A stretch of DNA of 64,000 bases, from assembly GCA_963921825.1 (NCBI GenBank), contig OY997593.1, positions 39,695,111 through 39,759,110 of the forward strand. The letters run 5' to 3'. The notes beneath the pieces are model-generated. The model was given only the letters and a program-made list of their open reading frames with translations. It was not told the DNA's origin and did not search any database. Positions 10,986 to 21,592 of the stretch are shown here, one piece after another. Source of the DNA: Erodium maritimum. Taxonomy: Eukaryota; Streptophyta; Magnoliopsida; Geraniales; Geraniaceae. Each line of letters starts with the position of its first letter. Within the stretch, counting starts at the first letter, position 1. A program made the translations under genes and the position numbers.

Positions 10986-11001
10986 AAGCCTGTCATCAAA
11001 T
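10986..11001 (+). repeat. Target-site duplication of LINE A, left copy
   Basis: AAGCCTGTCATCAAAT is repeated at 17749-17764. The first two A's may belong to the poly(A) tail, so the duplication is 14-16 bp and perfect. Confidence 0.93.
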
Positions 11002-11328
11002 GTAGCCACTGTTTATTTTCTCTCTAGAGAAACAGTATTCCTCCATGTTCATCATCCGAGTTCTTCAGTAGCTCTTCAAGTAATATTGGTGTAGTGTCCT
11101 GGTTGATTCACTGAGATCATCGGACCACCGTCTCTTGAATCGCTATGTAGCTTATTTCATCTGTGATTTAGGTTAGAGGGTGATGGTTTAGTGTTCAAGG
11201 TGAACAGAGCTCACCGGACCATCATCGGGGTCATATCTGTGATTCACTAGCACAAGGAGCTTTCTTTCTAAGGAGCTTTGAACATCTTATTCTATCTGAG
11301 ACGCATCGGTAACATTTGATCGGTACTC
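11002..11328 (+). promoter_or_regulatory. 5' UTR and presumed internal promoter of LINE A
   Basis: This is the stretch between the target duplication and the ORF1 ATG. Plant L1-type elements carry their promoter here by family knowledge. I see no TATA box, only a CTCTCTAGAGA near-palindrome at 11020 and several short ATG-free stretches. Confidence 0.5.
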
Positions 11329-13296
11329 ATGACTTCTTCTTCAGAAACAGGGCCGCCGCCTGGTTTTGAAACACAAGTTCTGGTTGGGAGGGAGACAGAG
11401 ATCGGAAGGCTTAAATCAGTGGTGGTAACCACTCAAAGGCCGGGAGGGGAGGAGGAGGGCTCACTGGGAGGTTACAGAATCTTCATTCATAATCTCCCTC
11501 CCAGGACCTCCTCTATTTGGTTACAGAATCGTTTCTTGGAATGTGGAGACATTAGCAAAGTTGAGACTCCAACCAGACCAAACCTGAGGGGAAAATGGTT
11601 TGGGTTCGTAACCTTCAAATCGATTGAAGCTTTGCAGAAAGGGATACATATCTTCAATGGGTATGTGTTAAAAGGGTATCATTTATTTGTGGTCAAAGCT
11701 TGGGATACAAGAAGTGCAGTTGGGGGTGGGAGAAACTTCCAGAGATGGAGGAGAAGAGAAGAACCAGTTGAAACTAATGAGGAGGAGAGTCACTTTCCCA
11801 TTGGTAAAGTGGTAGAAGAACAGAGAGTGTTAATTCAAAAAGGTCATTTGGCTTTACTTCACAAGAATTACTCTGTTGAGGCTATAATGGAGGATTTCAA
11901 AGCTGATAGGGAAAATGAAATCATCATCAAGTCTCTGGGAAATAGGGTGGTGCTGGTTTATTTTCCAAAGGAACAGGTTGAGAAAGAAGCTCTTAAAGAG
12001 GATGCAAACTGGCTTCATTTTTGGATGACTCTAATTGATGAAAAAAGTTATCTTTGTAAAGAAGGAGGGAAGTTCACATGGGTTGCTATACATGGGGTTC
12101 CTATATTGGGTTGGTGCACAGAGACCTTTGAGAAGATTATAAAGGATCTGGGGTCATTTGTTGCTGTACATCCAGTTACTCTTGCTGGACATGTATTAGA
12201 TGTGGCTTTTGTGTTGATACACTCCATGGAATATCTGAAAGTGTACAAAGAAACTGGGTTAAGACTGGAAGACAAGGATTACAATGTGATGGTTAGTTCA
12301 GTGGAAAGTGCTACCCTGCCCTTTTATCATCCACCAATTTCTCTACCTTCCTCATCAATATCAGACACACAAGACTCAGAAGTTGAAGTATCCACCCCTG
12401 GAGACACTGAAGTTATGAGACAGAGTTCTGAAAGAAATGGAGGACAGTGCAGTGAGAAGATTGCTGGGACAGTTAACATGGACTGTGAAAATGTGGACAT
12501 CAACAATATTGGGGAGGATAATTTATTGCTTCAGGTGGTTGGTAATCAATCATTGGATGAACAAGAATTCCCATCCTTAACTCCTGGGATCAACTCCTTG
12601 CTTTCTCAACCACCTACCTCTGTGGGATCTTTCAAGGAAGCACTTATTGCTCCAGATACTTATGAAGATGGTGGTTCTGGTGGTGAGATTACTGTTCCGG
12701 CCAGCCAAACATTGGGACCTATGCTGCAGTTGGAGATTGTAGATGGGACAACTAGTACACAAGAAGGACAAAAGGGAATTTTGGGAGTTGAACTTATTAA
12801 TGAGATTTTACATACTACTCCATCAATGGGACCCATTGAACAGCCTGGTTTACTCAACAATTTGGTTTTGGGGGGAATTAGGGTTTCAAATTCAGAACAA
12901 TCTATTAATCCAACCTGTTTTAATGAGAAGAAGGGACCCACTGGTAGGAAAAAAATTACAAACACAATAGCTGCATACAACACAAGGTCAAGGTCCAAAA
13001 TACCTGTTCCAAAACCATTTCAATCCTCAGCAAAGGCGAAGGAGAAAAGGGATCCCCAGATTTTTCAACTGGATGGAGAAGGAACTTGGAATTACTGTCA
13101 AGCATTGGGCCTCAAAGCTTATATTGAAGAGGATTTGGTACCTGCTCGTTTTGATAGCTTAGAGATTGAAAATAATCAAGTTGTGGATTTTGAAGGGAGT
13201 TCTGAAGATGGGTTTTGTGATCTTGAGGAGTTTGATGAAGACAGAGATAATTCTGTGATTCATACTCCTCCTACACAGAGACTCTTTACTCCATGA
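11329..13296 (+). CDS. LINE A ORF1 protein, RRM-type RNA-binding protein (655 aa)
   Basis: ORF1 proteins of L1-clade elements coat the element RNA and accompany it during target-primed reverse transcription. Residues 50-125 form a clear RNA recognition motif: RNP2 is IFIHNL (51-56), RNP1 is KWFGFVTF (89-96), and the fold ends at HLFVVKAWD. A second conserved block around residues 190-320 (GNRVVLVYF ... FTWVAIHGVPILGW ... LDVAFVLIHS) is also recognisable in LINE C. The C-terminal half is acidic, low in order and ends in FDSLEIENNQ... and DLEEFDEDRDNS. I see no CCHC zinc knuckle. The start at 11329 is the first ATG of the frame. The stop overlaps the ORF2 ATG as ATGA. The frame is fully open over 655 codons. 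Confidence 0.93.
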   Translation: MTSSSETGPPPGFETQVLVGRETEIGRLKSVVVTTQRPGGEEEGSLGGYRIFIHNLPPRTSSIWLQNRFLECGDISKVETPTRPNLRGKWFGFVTFKSIEALQKGIHIFNGYVLKGYHLFVVKAWDTRSAVGGGRNFQRWRRREEPVETNEEESHFPIGKVVEEQRVLIQKGHLALLHKNYSVEAIMEDFKADRENEIIIKSLGNRVVLVYFPKEQVEKEALKEDANWLHFWMTLIDEKSYLCKEGGKFTWVAIHGVPILGWCTETFEKIIKDLGSFVAVHPVTLAGHVLDVAFVLIHSMEYLKVYKETGLRLEDKDYNVMVSSVESATLPFYHPPISLPSSSISDTQDSEVEVSTPGDTEVMRQSSERNGGQCSEKIAGTVNMDCENVDINNIGEDNLLLQVVGNQSLDEQEFPSLTPGINSLLSQPPTSVGSFKEALIAPDTYEDGGSGGEITVPASQTLGPMLQLEIVDGTTSTQEGQKGILGVELINEILHTTPSMGPIEQPGLLNNLVLGGIRVSNSEQSINPTCFNEKKGPTGRKKITNTIAAYNTRSRSKIPVPKPFQSSAKAKEKRDPQIFQLDGEGTWNYCQALGLKAYIEEDLVPARFDSLEIENNQVVDFEGSSEDGFCDLEEFDEDRDNSVIHTPPTQRLFTP

Positions 13297-16200
13297 GAAT
13301 CATCTCATGGAATATGAGGGGATTCTCTTCTAGTCAAAAGAGAAGAGCCCTCAATTGCTTGTGTCACAAGCAACAGGTGGGAATGGTTTTGTTGCAGGAG
13401 TCAAAACTGACTGAATTACCATTTTACTTCTTGGATAGCTGTGGTTTTAAACATTGTTGGGAGGTAGTCTTTACTCCCTCTGTGGGGAACTCTGGTGGGA
13501 TTATCACAATTTGGAACACTCAAGTCTTTGAAAAACATGTAACAACTGAAGAACAAAATGTTGTGTACTGGTCTGGTAGATTTATTCCACTAGATCTCAA
13601 GCTATCAGTAGTTAATGTCTATGCCCCTTGCTCAATCACATTAAGGGCCATTCTTTGGGGGGAGTTAGAACTCAGAGCTGTTGGATTATATACTAATTTG
13701 TTGATAGCTGGGGATTTTAATGCTATTTTGGAAGCCTCAGAAAAATCTGGTTCTCAGTGTTCACAAGCAAGTCTTAGAGATTTCAGAGGGTTACTTACAA
13801 ATTTGGGGCTGGTGGATATACAAATGTCAAGGGGAAAGTATACCTGGTTCAATAATAGATCAAGTGCCTCTAGGTTGGACAGATTCCTTCTTAAACCCCA
13901 TTTACTTACACACTTTGGTAATCTTACACAGTCCTGTCTCCCTAGAGGGATATCAGATCACAAACCAGTACTTTTAAGCAATCCAGTGGTTGATTGGGGT
14001 GCTAGGCCATTTAAATTCATCAATGCCTGGGTGAAGCATCCACAATTCCTTTCTGATACAAAAGTATTCTGGGAATCACTGGTGGTGTATGGATCTCCTG
14101 CCTACAGATTGTGGTTCAAATTAAAAGCCTTGAGAAGCTTCTATAAAGGCTGGAACATTAATACTTTTGGGTGCCTGGAAAAGGAGATTGAAGATTTAAG
14201 ACTTGAGATCAATAAGTGGGATGGCTTGTCTGAAACTAGAGATCTATTTCCTTCTGAGTTTTCAATTAGAGCCCTGTGTCAGGCTATGTTGATTCAGTAA
14301 TTAAAATTGCAAGCCAAGTTATGGTGCCAAAAAGCAAGACTCAAGTGGTCTAAAGAGGGGGACAGGAGCTCCAAATTTTTTCATCTTATAGCCAATTACA
14401 ATTACACTAGAAGGAAGATCAATGTGATTCAAGAAGGTGGGAGAGCTTATCAGTTGCCATCAGAGATTAAGGAATTGGCTGTGACTCATTTTGCTAAAAG
14501 GTTTAAAAAAGGGGAGGAGGTAAGCATTAATTTATCTTCTCTGCCTTTCAATTCCTTAACACAGATACAAGCAAACAATCTAGAGACTCCTTTTCAAGAA
14601 GATGAGGTCTTTGATGCCATCAAAGCTTTCAATGGTGAAAAATCCCCTGGTCCAGATGGCTTCTCATTGAGGTTTTACCAGGTTTGTTGGAACATAATTA
14701 AAGGAGACATTATGCAGTTATTAAATCACTTTCATGCTGGGGGACAGTTAGGGAAAGGATTAAATTCCTCTTTCATTACCTTAATCCCAAAGAATAATAC
14801 TCCTCAAGGGTGGGAGGACTATAGGCCAATTAGCCTCATACACAGCTCCTACAAGATCATTTCTAAAATCCTGGCTGCAAGATTGAAACCTCATATGAAT
14901 TACTTAGTACATGATGTTCAGACTGGTTTTATTGCTGGTAGGCAAATTCTGGATGGGATTTTAATTGCCTCAGAACTCATTCATTCTATAAAACAAACTG
15001 GTCAGGAGGTTATTATATTGAAGATAGATTTTGAGAAAGCTTATGATCACATTGATTGGGAAGCATTGCTTTCTCTTCTTGGCATTATGGGTTTTGGCAC
15101 TGTTTGGAGAGCTTGGATTGCAGAATGTGTCCAAGCTTGGTCTTCTGTACTTATTAATGGATCTCCATCTGGAGATTTTCATCTGGAAAGAGGGCTAAGA
15201 CAAGGATGCTCACTCTCTCCCTTTTTATTTGCATTGATAGCTGAAAGTTTCCATCAATTAATGAATAAAGGGATTTCTGAAGGGATGTTTGCAGGGGTAA
15301 AGTGTAATGAAAATGGGCCTGAGATCTCACATCTTCAGTTTGCTGATGATACACTCATCTTTATAAAGGCTGGGAGACAAGAAGCAATCAATTTGAAGCA
15401 CACATTAAAATGTGTCCAACAGGCAACTGGTTTGAGAATAAACTTCCAAAAATCAAAGGTGCTAGTTTTAAATCCTAACATTGTGACAGTGGAGGAGATT
15501 ACTTTGCTTTTCGGGTGCAGTGAAATCCAACTACCTTTTGAGTATTTAGGATTCCAACTGGGAGCCAATCCAAGGAGGAAAAAAACATGGGAACCTGTGA
15601 TCAGGAAATTTAAGGCAAAGCTCAATTTGTGGCAAAACAAGGCCAAGTCTTTTGGAGGCAGAATCACACTAATCAAATCCTCATTGAGTTCTTTGCCTCT
15701 ATTTTATATGTCCCTTTACAAGGCTCCAAAAGGAGTGATTCAGGAGATGGAGAAATGGAAAAAAAGATTTATGTGGAATGGAAATGTAACAAGGAAAGGC
15801 TTACACAAAGTGAGATGGGGACTTGTTTGCAGGCCTAAGAGATGTGGAGGATTGGGGATTAAAAGCTTGAAGATTATGAACATGGCATTGTTGGCAAAGT
15901 GGTGGTGGAGGTTTGTTCTTGAAACAGATTCCTTGTGGAAAAAATTACTCTGTGCAAAATATGATTGGGATTTGAAGTCTTGGGATTTATCAAAAAAATT
16001 TCTAAATAATGGTCAAGGTTTTCTCAAACACATACAAGCTTTACTAAATACACCTAAATTTGCAAGTGCATTTGGGGCTGATGGATTGCAATGGACAGTG
16101 GTATCAGGGAGATCTATTTATTTTTTGGAGGATCTGTGGCTAGCTGAAGTCCCATTAAAATTTTTGTTTCAAAGACTATATCATTTGAGCATACAGAAGA

Positions 16201-16979
16201 AGGAGATGATATCCCAATGCTGGTCAGAACAAGACTGAATTCTCTTGTTTAGAAGAGACTTAAGAGGGTGGGAGCTAGATCAACTGGGATTACTATCACA
16301 GCTATTGAATGATTTTCCCAGATTATCGGAAGGTGAGGACAAAGTAAAGTGGAAGATAGACAAGAAGGGATTTTCAGTACAGAGGATGTACAGATGGTTG
16401 GATGAGGAGCATAACCAGAATTTGAGCTGGTCTACTTTGCTTTGGGCTCCTATTTTACCTCCTAAATTGGCAGCTTTCACCTGGCTAATGTGCATGCAAG
16501 TCATCCCCACAAAATGTTTTTTGTTGAGCAGAGGGATTTATCACAACAACATCTGGTGTGTGTTCTGTCAAGAGGAGCCAGAGGAGATTGATCACTTATT
16601 TATAGGATGTCCTGTGGCATGGAATATATGGTGTTTATGTTTGGATTGGTGGGGTGTGAAAACAGCTTGTTGTGGAACTATCAAAGACTGGCTTCTGGCC
16701 TGGAATTTATTAGGGAATGGGAAGAAGAATTCACATTGGAGTTTGATTTTTTCCATAGTGCTTTGGAGAATTTGGTTATGCAGGAACAAGTTACTATTTC
16801 ATCAAACTTTTGATCATCCAGCATTGGTGTTACAAAGAATACAAAGTGATGCTTATCATTTACTATGGGCAAGATTTAAAGGGGAACATTCTTTCTCCTT
16901 TCTCTCCTGGATTTCAGATCCTCATTGCTGTGGAAGGAAGGGTGGGGAACAGCAGCAAATATTGGGGATGGTTGTTTGA
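13293..16979 (+). pseudogene. LINE A ORF2: endonuclease-reverse transcriptase, two in-frame stops
   Basis: The reading frame starts with MRIISWNMRG at 13293, overlapping the ORF1 stop by ATGA, and keeps one frame for 1229 codons. The apurinic-type endonuclease shows ISWNMRG, LLQESKL, AGDFNAIL and SDHKPVLL. The reverse transcriptase (from about 14580) shows SPGPDGF, DYRPISL, IDFEKAYD, RGLRQGCSLSPFLF and the catalytic FADD (near 15340), then YLGFQLGANP. The C-terminus (16370-16650) is a zf-RVT type region with CVFCQEEPEEIDHLFIGCP. Two stops interrupt the frame: TAA at 14298-14300 just after the endonuclease, where relatives have a Q-rich AKLWSQKAR stretch, and TGA at 16236-16238. There are no frameshifts. 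There is no RNase H domain, unlike LINE F. Confidence 0.95.
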
Positions 16980-17750
16980 TGGTATTGGTGTGGCATTGGG
17001 GGGTGTTCTGGGAAGGGTTGGGAGGGATGGGGAGAGAATTGTGAGTTTTAGCAATAGGCCTTTGGGTTTAACTGTGTTTTAATACTTTGAGGGTGGTAGA
17101 TTTAACTCTTACTTGTAGGTTGGAGTGAGGGTAGAGTTTCTGTATTCTAGGATGAGTGGCATTGTGAGGTCATGGTGTTTTGTTTGATTTTTGGTTCTTT
17201 GACAGATTTTGCTTCACTGTTGACAAGGCTTGGCTACATCAAAACTGGTTTGAAGAATTTACTGAATTACACTAAAGGTGGCCTGATGTTTTGAAGAAGT
17301 TGGAACAACTGAGTTGTTGGGGGATCAAGACACTTACTGGTTGCAAACCTGGGGTACTGTGGGGATGCATCTTTTTTTCCTTTTTGCTGGTTTGCCTCAG
17401 TACTGCATAATTTCTGGGGTTTTACTGCATAATTTAGGAGGAGTGTGATTTAATGGGTGTGGGTGGAGTGTTAGTGGGGCAGTTTAATTCTCCTTAACAT
17501 TTTGAGTTGGGTGGGGGGTATGGTTTGTTTTAATTTTGTAAGGTTTGCAAAGTTTGGACTGGTTACTTTTAAAGGTTTGAAAAGTAGTTGGATTACTTAG
17601 GGTGCAAGGCACATGCTGTAAACACATTACATTGTGTTAGGTTCTTTGGTTTTGTTAAGTTTTGTAACTTGAGGGTTAATCCCTTTTCCTTGCCTTTCAT
17701 TTCGAAAGCTTGGAATTATTAATAACAAAAAATTTGCTGATAAAAAAAAA
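16980..17750 (+). other. 3' UTR and poly(A) tail of LINE A
   Basis: A G/T-rich 3' UTR ends in AACAAAAAATTTGCTGAT followed by nine A's (17742-17750). The TTGCTGAT or TTTCGCT word next to the tail recurs, in variant form, at the 3' ends of the LINE copies near 24247, 26274, 40010, 46209 and 50285. Confidence 0.85.
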
Positions 17751-17764
17751 GCCTGTCATCAAAT
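17749..17764 (+). repeat. Target-site duplication of LINE A, right copy
   Basis: Identical to 10986-11001, directly after the poly(A) tail. Confidence 0.93.
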
Positions 17765-20540
17765 AGTAGAACGTATTGAAAATTATAATTATGCATCACG
17801 ATGATAAAAGATTATAAAATAATTATTGTGAAATTCAAATCGTATCTTCTTTGCCTTATTATGTCTATGCAGGTGCCTAAAAAATGGAAGGTTTGTTTCA
17901 ATTAGTTTTGGTTTTATAGAATTCTAGTCAATTGAAACAGCAACAACAGTTTGTAGAGACTTGCTGGTAAGACAAAGTTTTGTCCTAATTCTTGCATATA
18001 ATATGATTTAGCAACTATTATAATGCCTTAAATTATGTCAACCGTATAGTTATATGAATTCGTTATTACCATATCAGTGCCTTACCAAGTAGATACATTG
18101 ACGCATGATGGAAAACTGTAGTGCTAACCCCGAAAATCCTTAATTTTTGGTAGAAATCAAGACGAGACTTATTTTAGAATGGATGGGGTACCATTTTAAG
18201 TGTTCCAAGGGCCTACTTGCTATCCATTATATCTTCGCTGGTTGTAACTGACTTCTTACTCCCACCATTCAATTTGATTAGGTGTCTCAGTTTTGTTGTT
18301 TGGTCAAGATGGCTATTTCCTGATGATGGTCTAGACTCATTGCTAGCCTAAAGAGTAGCTGTTATAATAACTCTATAATTCTCACTATATTACCATACAG
18401 ATTCATTCAAATTGGTTTTGTCAGGTATAGGCTTTCCCCATAGGAAAAAACAAAATAAAACTTTGGAGTTCATGTTTAGGCTTACTCAGTACGCTTTTTT
18501 GGGTACTACTCCGTAGAGAGGGTTGTAAATTAAACAGTTTTTTTTTTGTTTTTCTCCGTAGGTATATTAGGCAGTCTTGATATTTTGTCTGTTACCTTAA
18601 TGTGTTAATATAGACCGCTGAGTTTGATTTGTGTTGCTCACTATATTACCATACAGATTCATTTAAATTAGTTTTGTCAGTTATATGGTTCCCCCACAGG
18701 AAAAACAAAAAAAAACTTTAGAGTTCATGTTTAGGCCTACTCAGTATGCTTTTTTGGGTGCTACTCCGTAGAGAGGGTTGTAAATTAAACTACGTTTTCA
18801 ATGTGTAATACATACCCTATTGAGTTCCATTTGGGTTTCTTGGTGTGCCAGCATACAAATTGGATTAGATTACCTTTTTAGGGTTCCCCATCTTTGGTTC
18901 GGTTTATATGACTATGATTCTAGACTATTGCACGTTCGATTTAACAAGTTTGTCTTATTTTAGTCTGTTAAGAGTTAGACTTTCGCATGTTACCTTTAAG
19001 CTCGAGCTGTCTTCCTTTTTATTTTCCCATTCCAACCATTCAATGTTTGTATTATGTCTTTCGTTGAAAAGTATTTTACCTGATTTGAACTATTTTTGGG
19101 TACACCTTTGTATCTATCTCTAAATGAAAAGGACGTGACATGTAATAATTAATAAGATGTATTATGGCTTTTGTTGAAAAAATTATTTATGTACCACATT
19201 TAAACTATTTACGGGTTCGTCTTTGTATCCTTTTACTGATTTAACCTATTCATGTGCCAGATTCATGTTCTGGCTCCATTTGTATCTTTGCTTACGCTGT
19301 CCATCTTATTTTTTTTTTCTTGTCACCCCTTCTCCTGAAGGGACCCATGTTTCCCAGCCAACTATGGTATTCGTGCCTTTGCGCTCCCTAAAAAATTGTC
19401 ATCTGGCTCTGTTACCATACAGGTTCGCGTGTGCCGTTAGGATTCTAAGAATGCAAAAACAGGCAACATTATAACCCACGACCTGATCGTCGCAGATTCT
19501 GAGATTACTTTATAATCTTATTCGGTTGTTGGCTTACTTATTTTGCTGTCCTTTCTGGATTAAGTGTGGCTTTGTTGGGGTTCTTGAGGCTTCCTATATT
19601 AAAGGACCACTAGGACTTTCTTCCTTGGTCTTAATATGCAATGTTATTCGTCTTTATTTTGCCCCTCAAACTATTAAGTTTTCCTATGTGATGTTGGTTT
19701 AGTTCTTCGGTTCAACCTTCTATTAAGTATGGTTTGTTCGCCCCCTCACGGTTGGCATGTTATAAGAAAAACAGTAAATATGAGAAACATAAAAAAATAT
19801 TTGACTTTTAATCCTTAAAAAGGTTTGAGAGTTTTTCATGAATTCGCTTATGGGTGTTTGGATAGCGAGAAAACGAAAAAAAATGTGCAGCATTTTGACC
19901 TAACATCCATATAAGCTTCAAAGTCTGAAAAATAGAGCATAAAAGACGGTTAGAGAGATTGAAGAAGAGGGATTGAGGGCATAAAAGACAATTCGCAACT
20001 AAAACTAACATCATCCACCATTTTAACAGTTTTTTTTTTATACATTTTGTAAAAAACCAAACCTTTTAAGTATGAAATTGCAACGAAACGTTGGTTTGGG
20101 TTAGGACGTGATAACGAAACGTTCGGAAAGGTTTGGAACCAGCGTTTTCCCAAAATTGAATTATCTTTCAAATTATATTTATCAAAATAATTCAATTTAA
20201 AAAATATATAAATTAAAATGGGAATTTAATAATTAATAAAACTGAGAAAATAATGAAGTATAATATTTTTGTTTGAAAAATTATCATTGAATTATATTTT
20301 TTAAATTTTTTATCAAAATAATTTTATTTTTAAGAAAATAAAATAAAATTTTAATAATTTATAGAATTTTAAATTTTATTGTAAAACTGAATATTTATTT
20401 TGAAAATATATTTAAATGAATTAATAAACTATGAATTATCTTGTTTAAATTAGAATGAGGGTATTATTGTCTTAAAACAATTGAAAATCATATTTTTCAA
20501 ATTTCGAACTATACTAGCATAGAAAACAAATTTATACCAT
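17765..20540. other. Non-coding region without recognisable gene
   Basis: AT-rich, with only short frames in all directions. It contains a direct duplication (18381-18795), a weak inverted repeat near 19814 and 20058, and a very AT-rich stretch from 20160 on. I find no convincing exon structure. Confidence 0.4.
18381..18795 (+). repeat. Direct duplication, ~155 bp copies 256 bp apart
   Basis: The segment starting CTCACTATATTACCATACAG at 18381 recurs at 18637 and stays similar, with scattered substitutions and short gaps, through CTCCGTAGAGAGGGTTGTAA (ending near 18535 and 18790). The function is unknown. A local tandem duplication followed by drift is the simplest reading. Confidence 0.75.
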
Positions 20541-21592
20541 TATGAGGCATATTTTGTGAAACTTCCCTTTCATTACCCTAAATTTTTATTTATGTCATTT
20601 TAGTACCTATCTTTAACTTTCCATCTGATTTTCATCCGAAACAGGTAAAATAACAATATTACCCCTCACTAACCATCATATTTTGAAATTCATTCCATTG
20701 ATTTTATAAAATTATTTTTATTCTATACAAATCACTTTTTTATAAGAATCATATTCTAATTTTTTAAAAAAAACATTTTTAAATTCAGTTTTTATTTAAA
20801 AATTATTTTTAATTTTAGAAAAATATATAAATCAGATTTTATTTTTCAAAATATATAAAGATCATATTCAAATATATATATGTATAAGATTTTATTTTAA
20901 AAAGATATAAATCATATTAACATTTAACTTTAATTATAATTTTTTAACCTTTTAACGAAAAATGGAGAAAGAGGGTGAGAGAGAGGTTGTTGTCGTCAGA
21001 GTTTCGTCGGGGGCTTCAGCGCCGGTGGGGTTTTCGGCTTCTGGTATAGGTCCTCTTGGGCGTGGATTCAAGGACGTCATTGTTGAGGGTTCTTTCTCGC
21101 ATTAGAGAGCTCTGATCCTAGTGGGAGAGGAAGTCTCAAAAGCCTTTTTGTGCAATTTTCCATATGATGAGAGTAAATTTGTCCTAATTAATTTGACTAT
21201 TTTCCTCATGTTTTTACCTTAATTGTTCCTTAATTTTTTTAGGTTTTTTTTTAAATTGTCTTAAAGTTTCTTAATCGTCCATATTTTCTGGTACTTCGCA
21301 ATATATCTAATATTTCTCTCATTTTGCAGGCCTCCGAAAAATAAATATAATAGCGTAAGAACGATGAAAATCGGGCACAAATAGAGCGAGAATTACCATA
21401 ATGGTGAAAGGTACCACAGTTGAGAAGCCTTATTTGATTTGGACACGTGGCGCAATCTAGGGCTTAGAATCTGCTTAATATGGATGCTGACCTCGAGTAC
21501 ACATAGTCTTGCCCACACCCAATTATTTGGCCATTTACTTCTCCTCTTCATTACAACACACTCGACTTCGAAGGAATGGATTCATTTTTTTA
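20541..21592. other. Probable truncated Mutator-like remnant in AT-rich DNA
   Basis: The phrase at 20565-20640 (ATTACCCTAAA, ATTTTAGTACC, TTAACTTTCC) matches, inverted, the phrase at 39160-39225. Both look like one end of a long-TIR Mutator-like family. At 20960-21110 a GC-richer segment starting with GGAGAAAGAGGGTGAGAGAG resembles the first exon of a captured transcript. I could not find a matching opposite end or a target duplication. Confidence 0.35.

Larger units (their letters stand above)
11002..17750 (+). mobile_element. LINE A: full-length L1-clade non-LTR retrotransposon
   Basis: The element has a 327-bp 5' UTR, ORF1 with an RRM, ORF2 with endonuclease, reverse transcriptase and a C-terminal zinc-binding region, a 770-bp 3' UTR and a tail of nine A's, all framed by a perfect 14-16 bp target duplication. 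ORF1 is open. ORF2 stays in one frame throughout but carries two stop codons (14298-14300 and 16236-16238). The perfect duplication and few lesions make it a fairly recent insertion. It can serve as the local reference for the more decayed LINEs B, C, D and E, which share its protein order. Confidence 0.95.

Noticed and set aside
19808-20195. Possible MITE with weak inverted repeat (AAAAAGGTTTG and CAAACCTTTTAA)
   Set aside because: Only about 12 bp pair and no target duplication was found, so chance in AT-rich DNA is likely.
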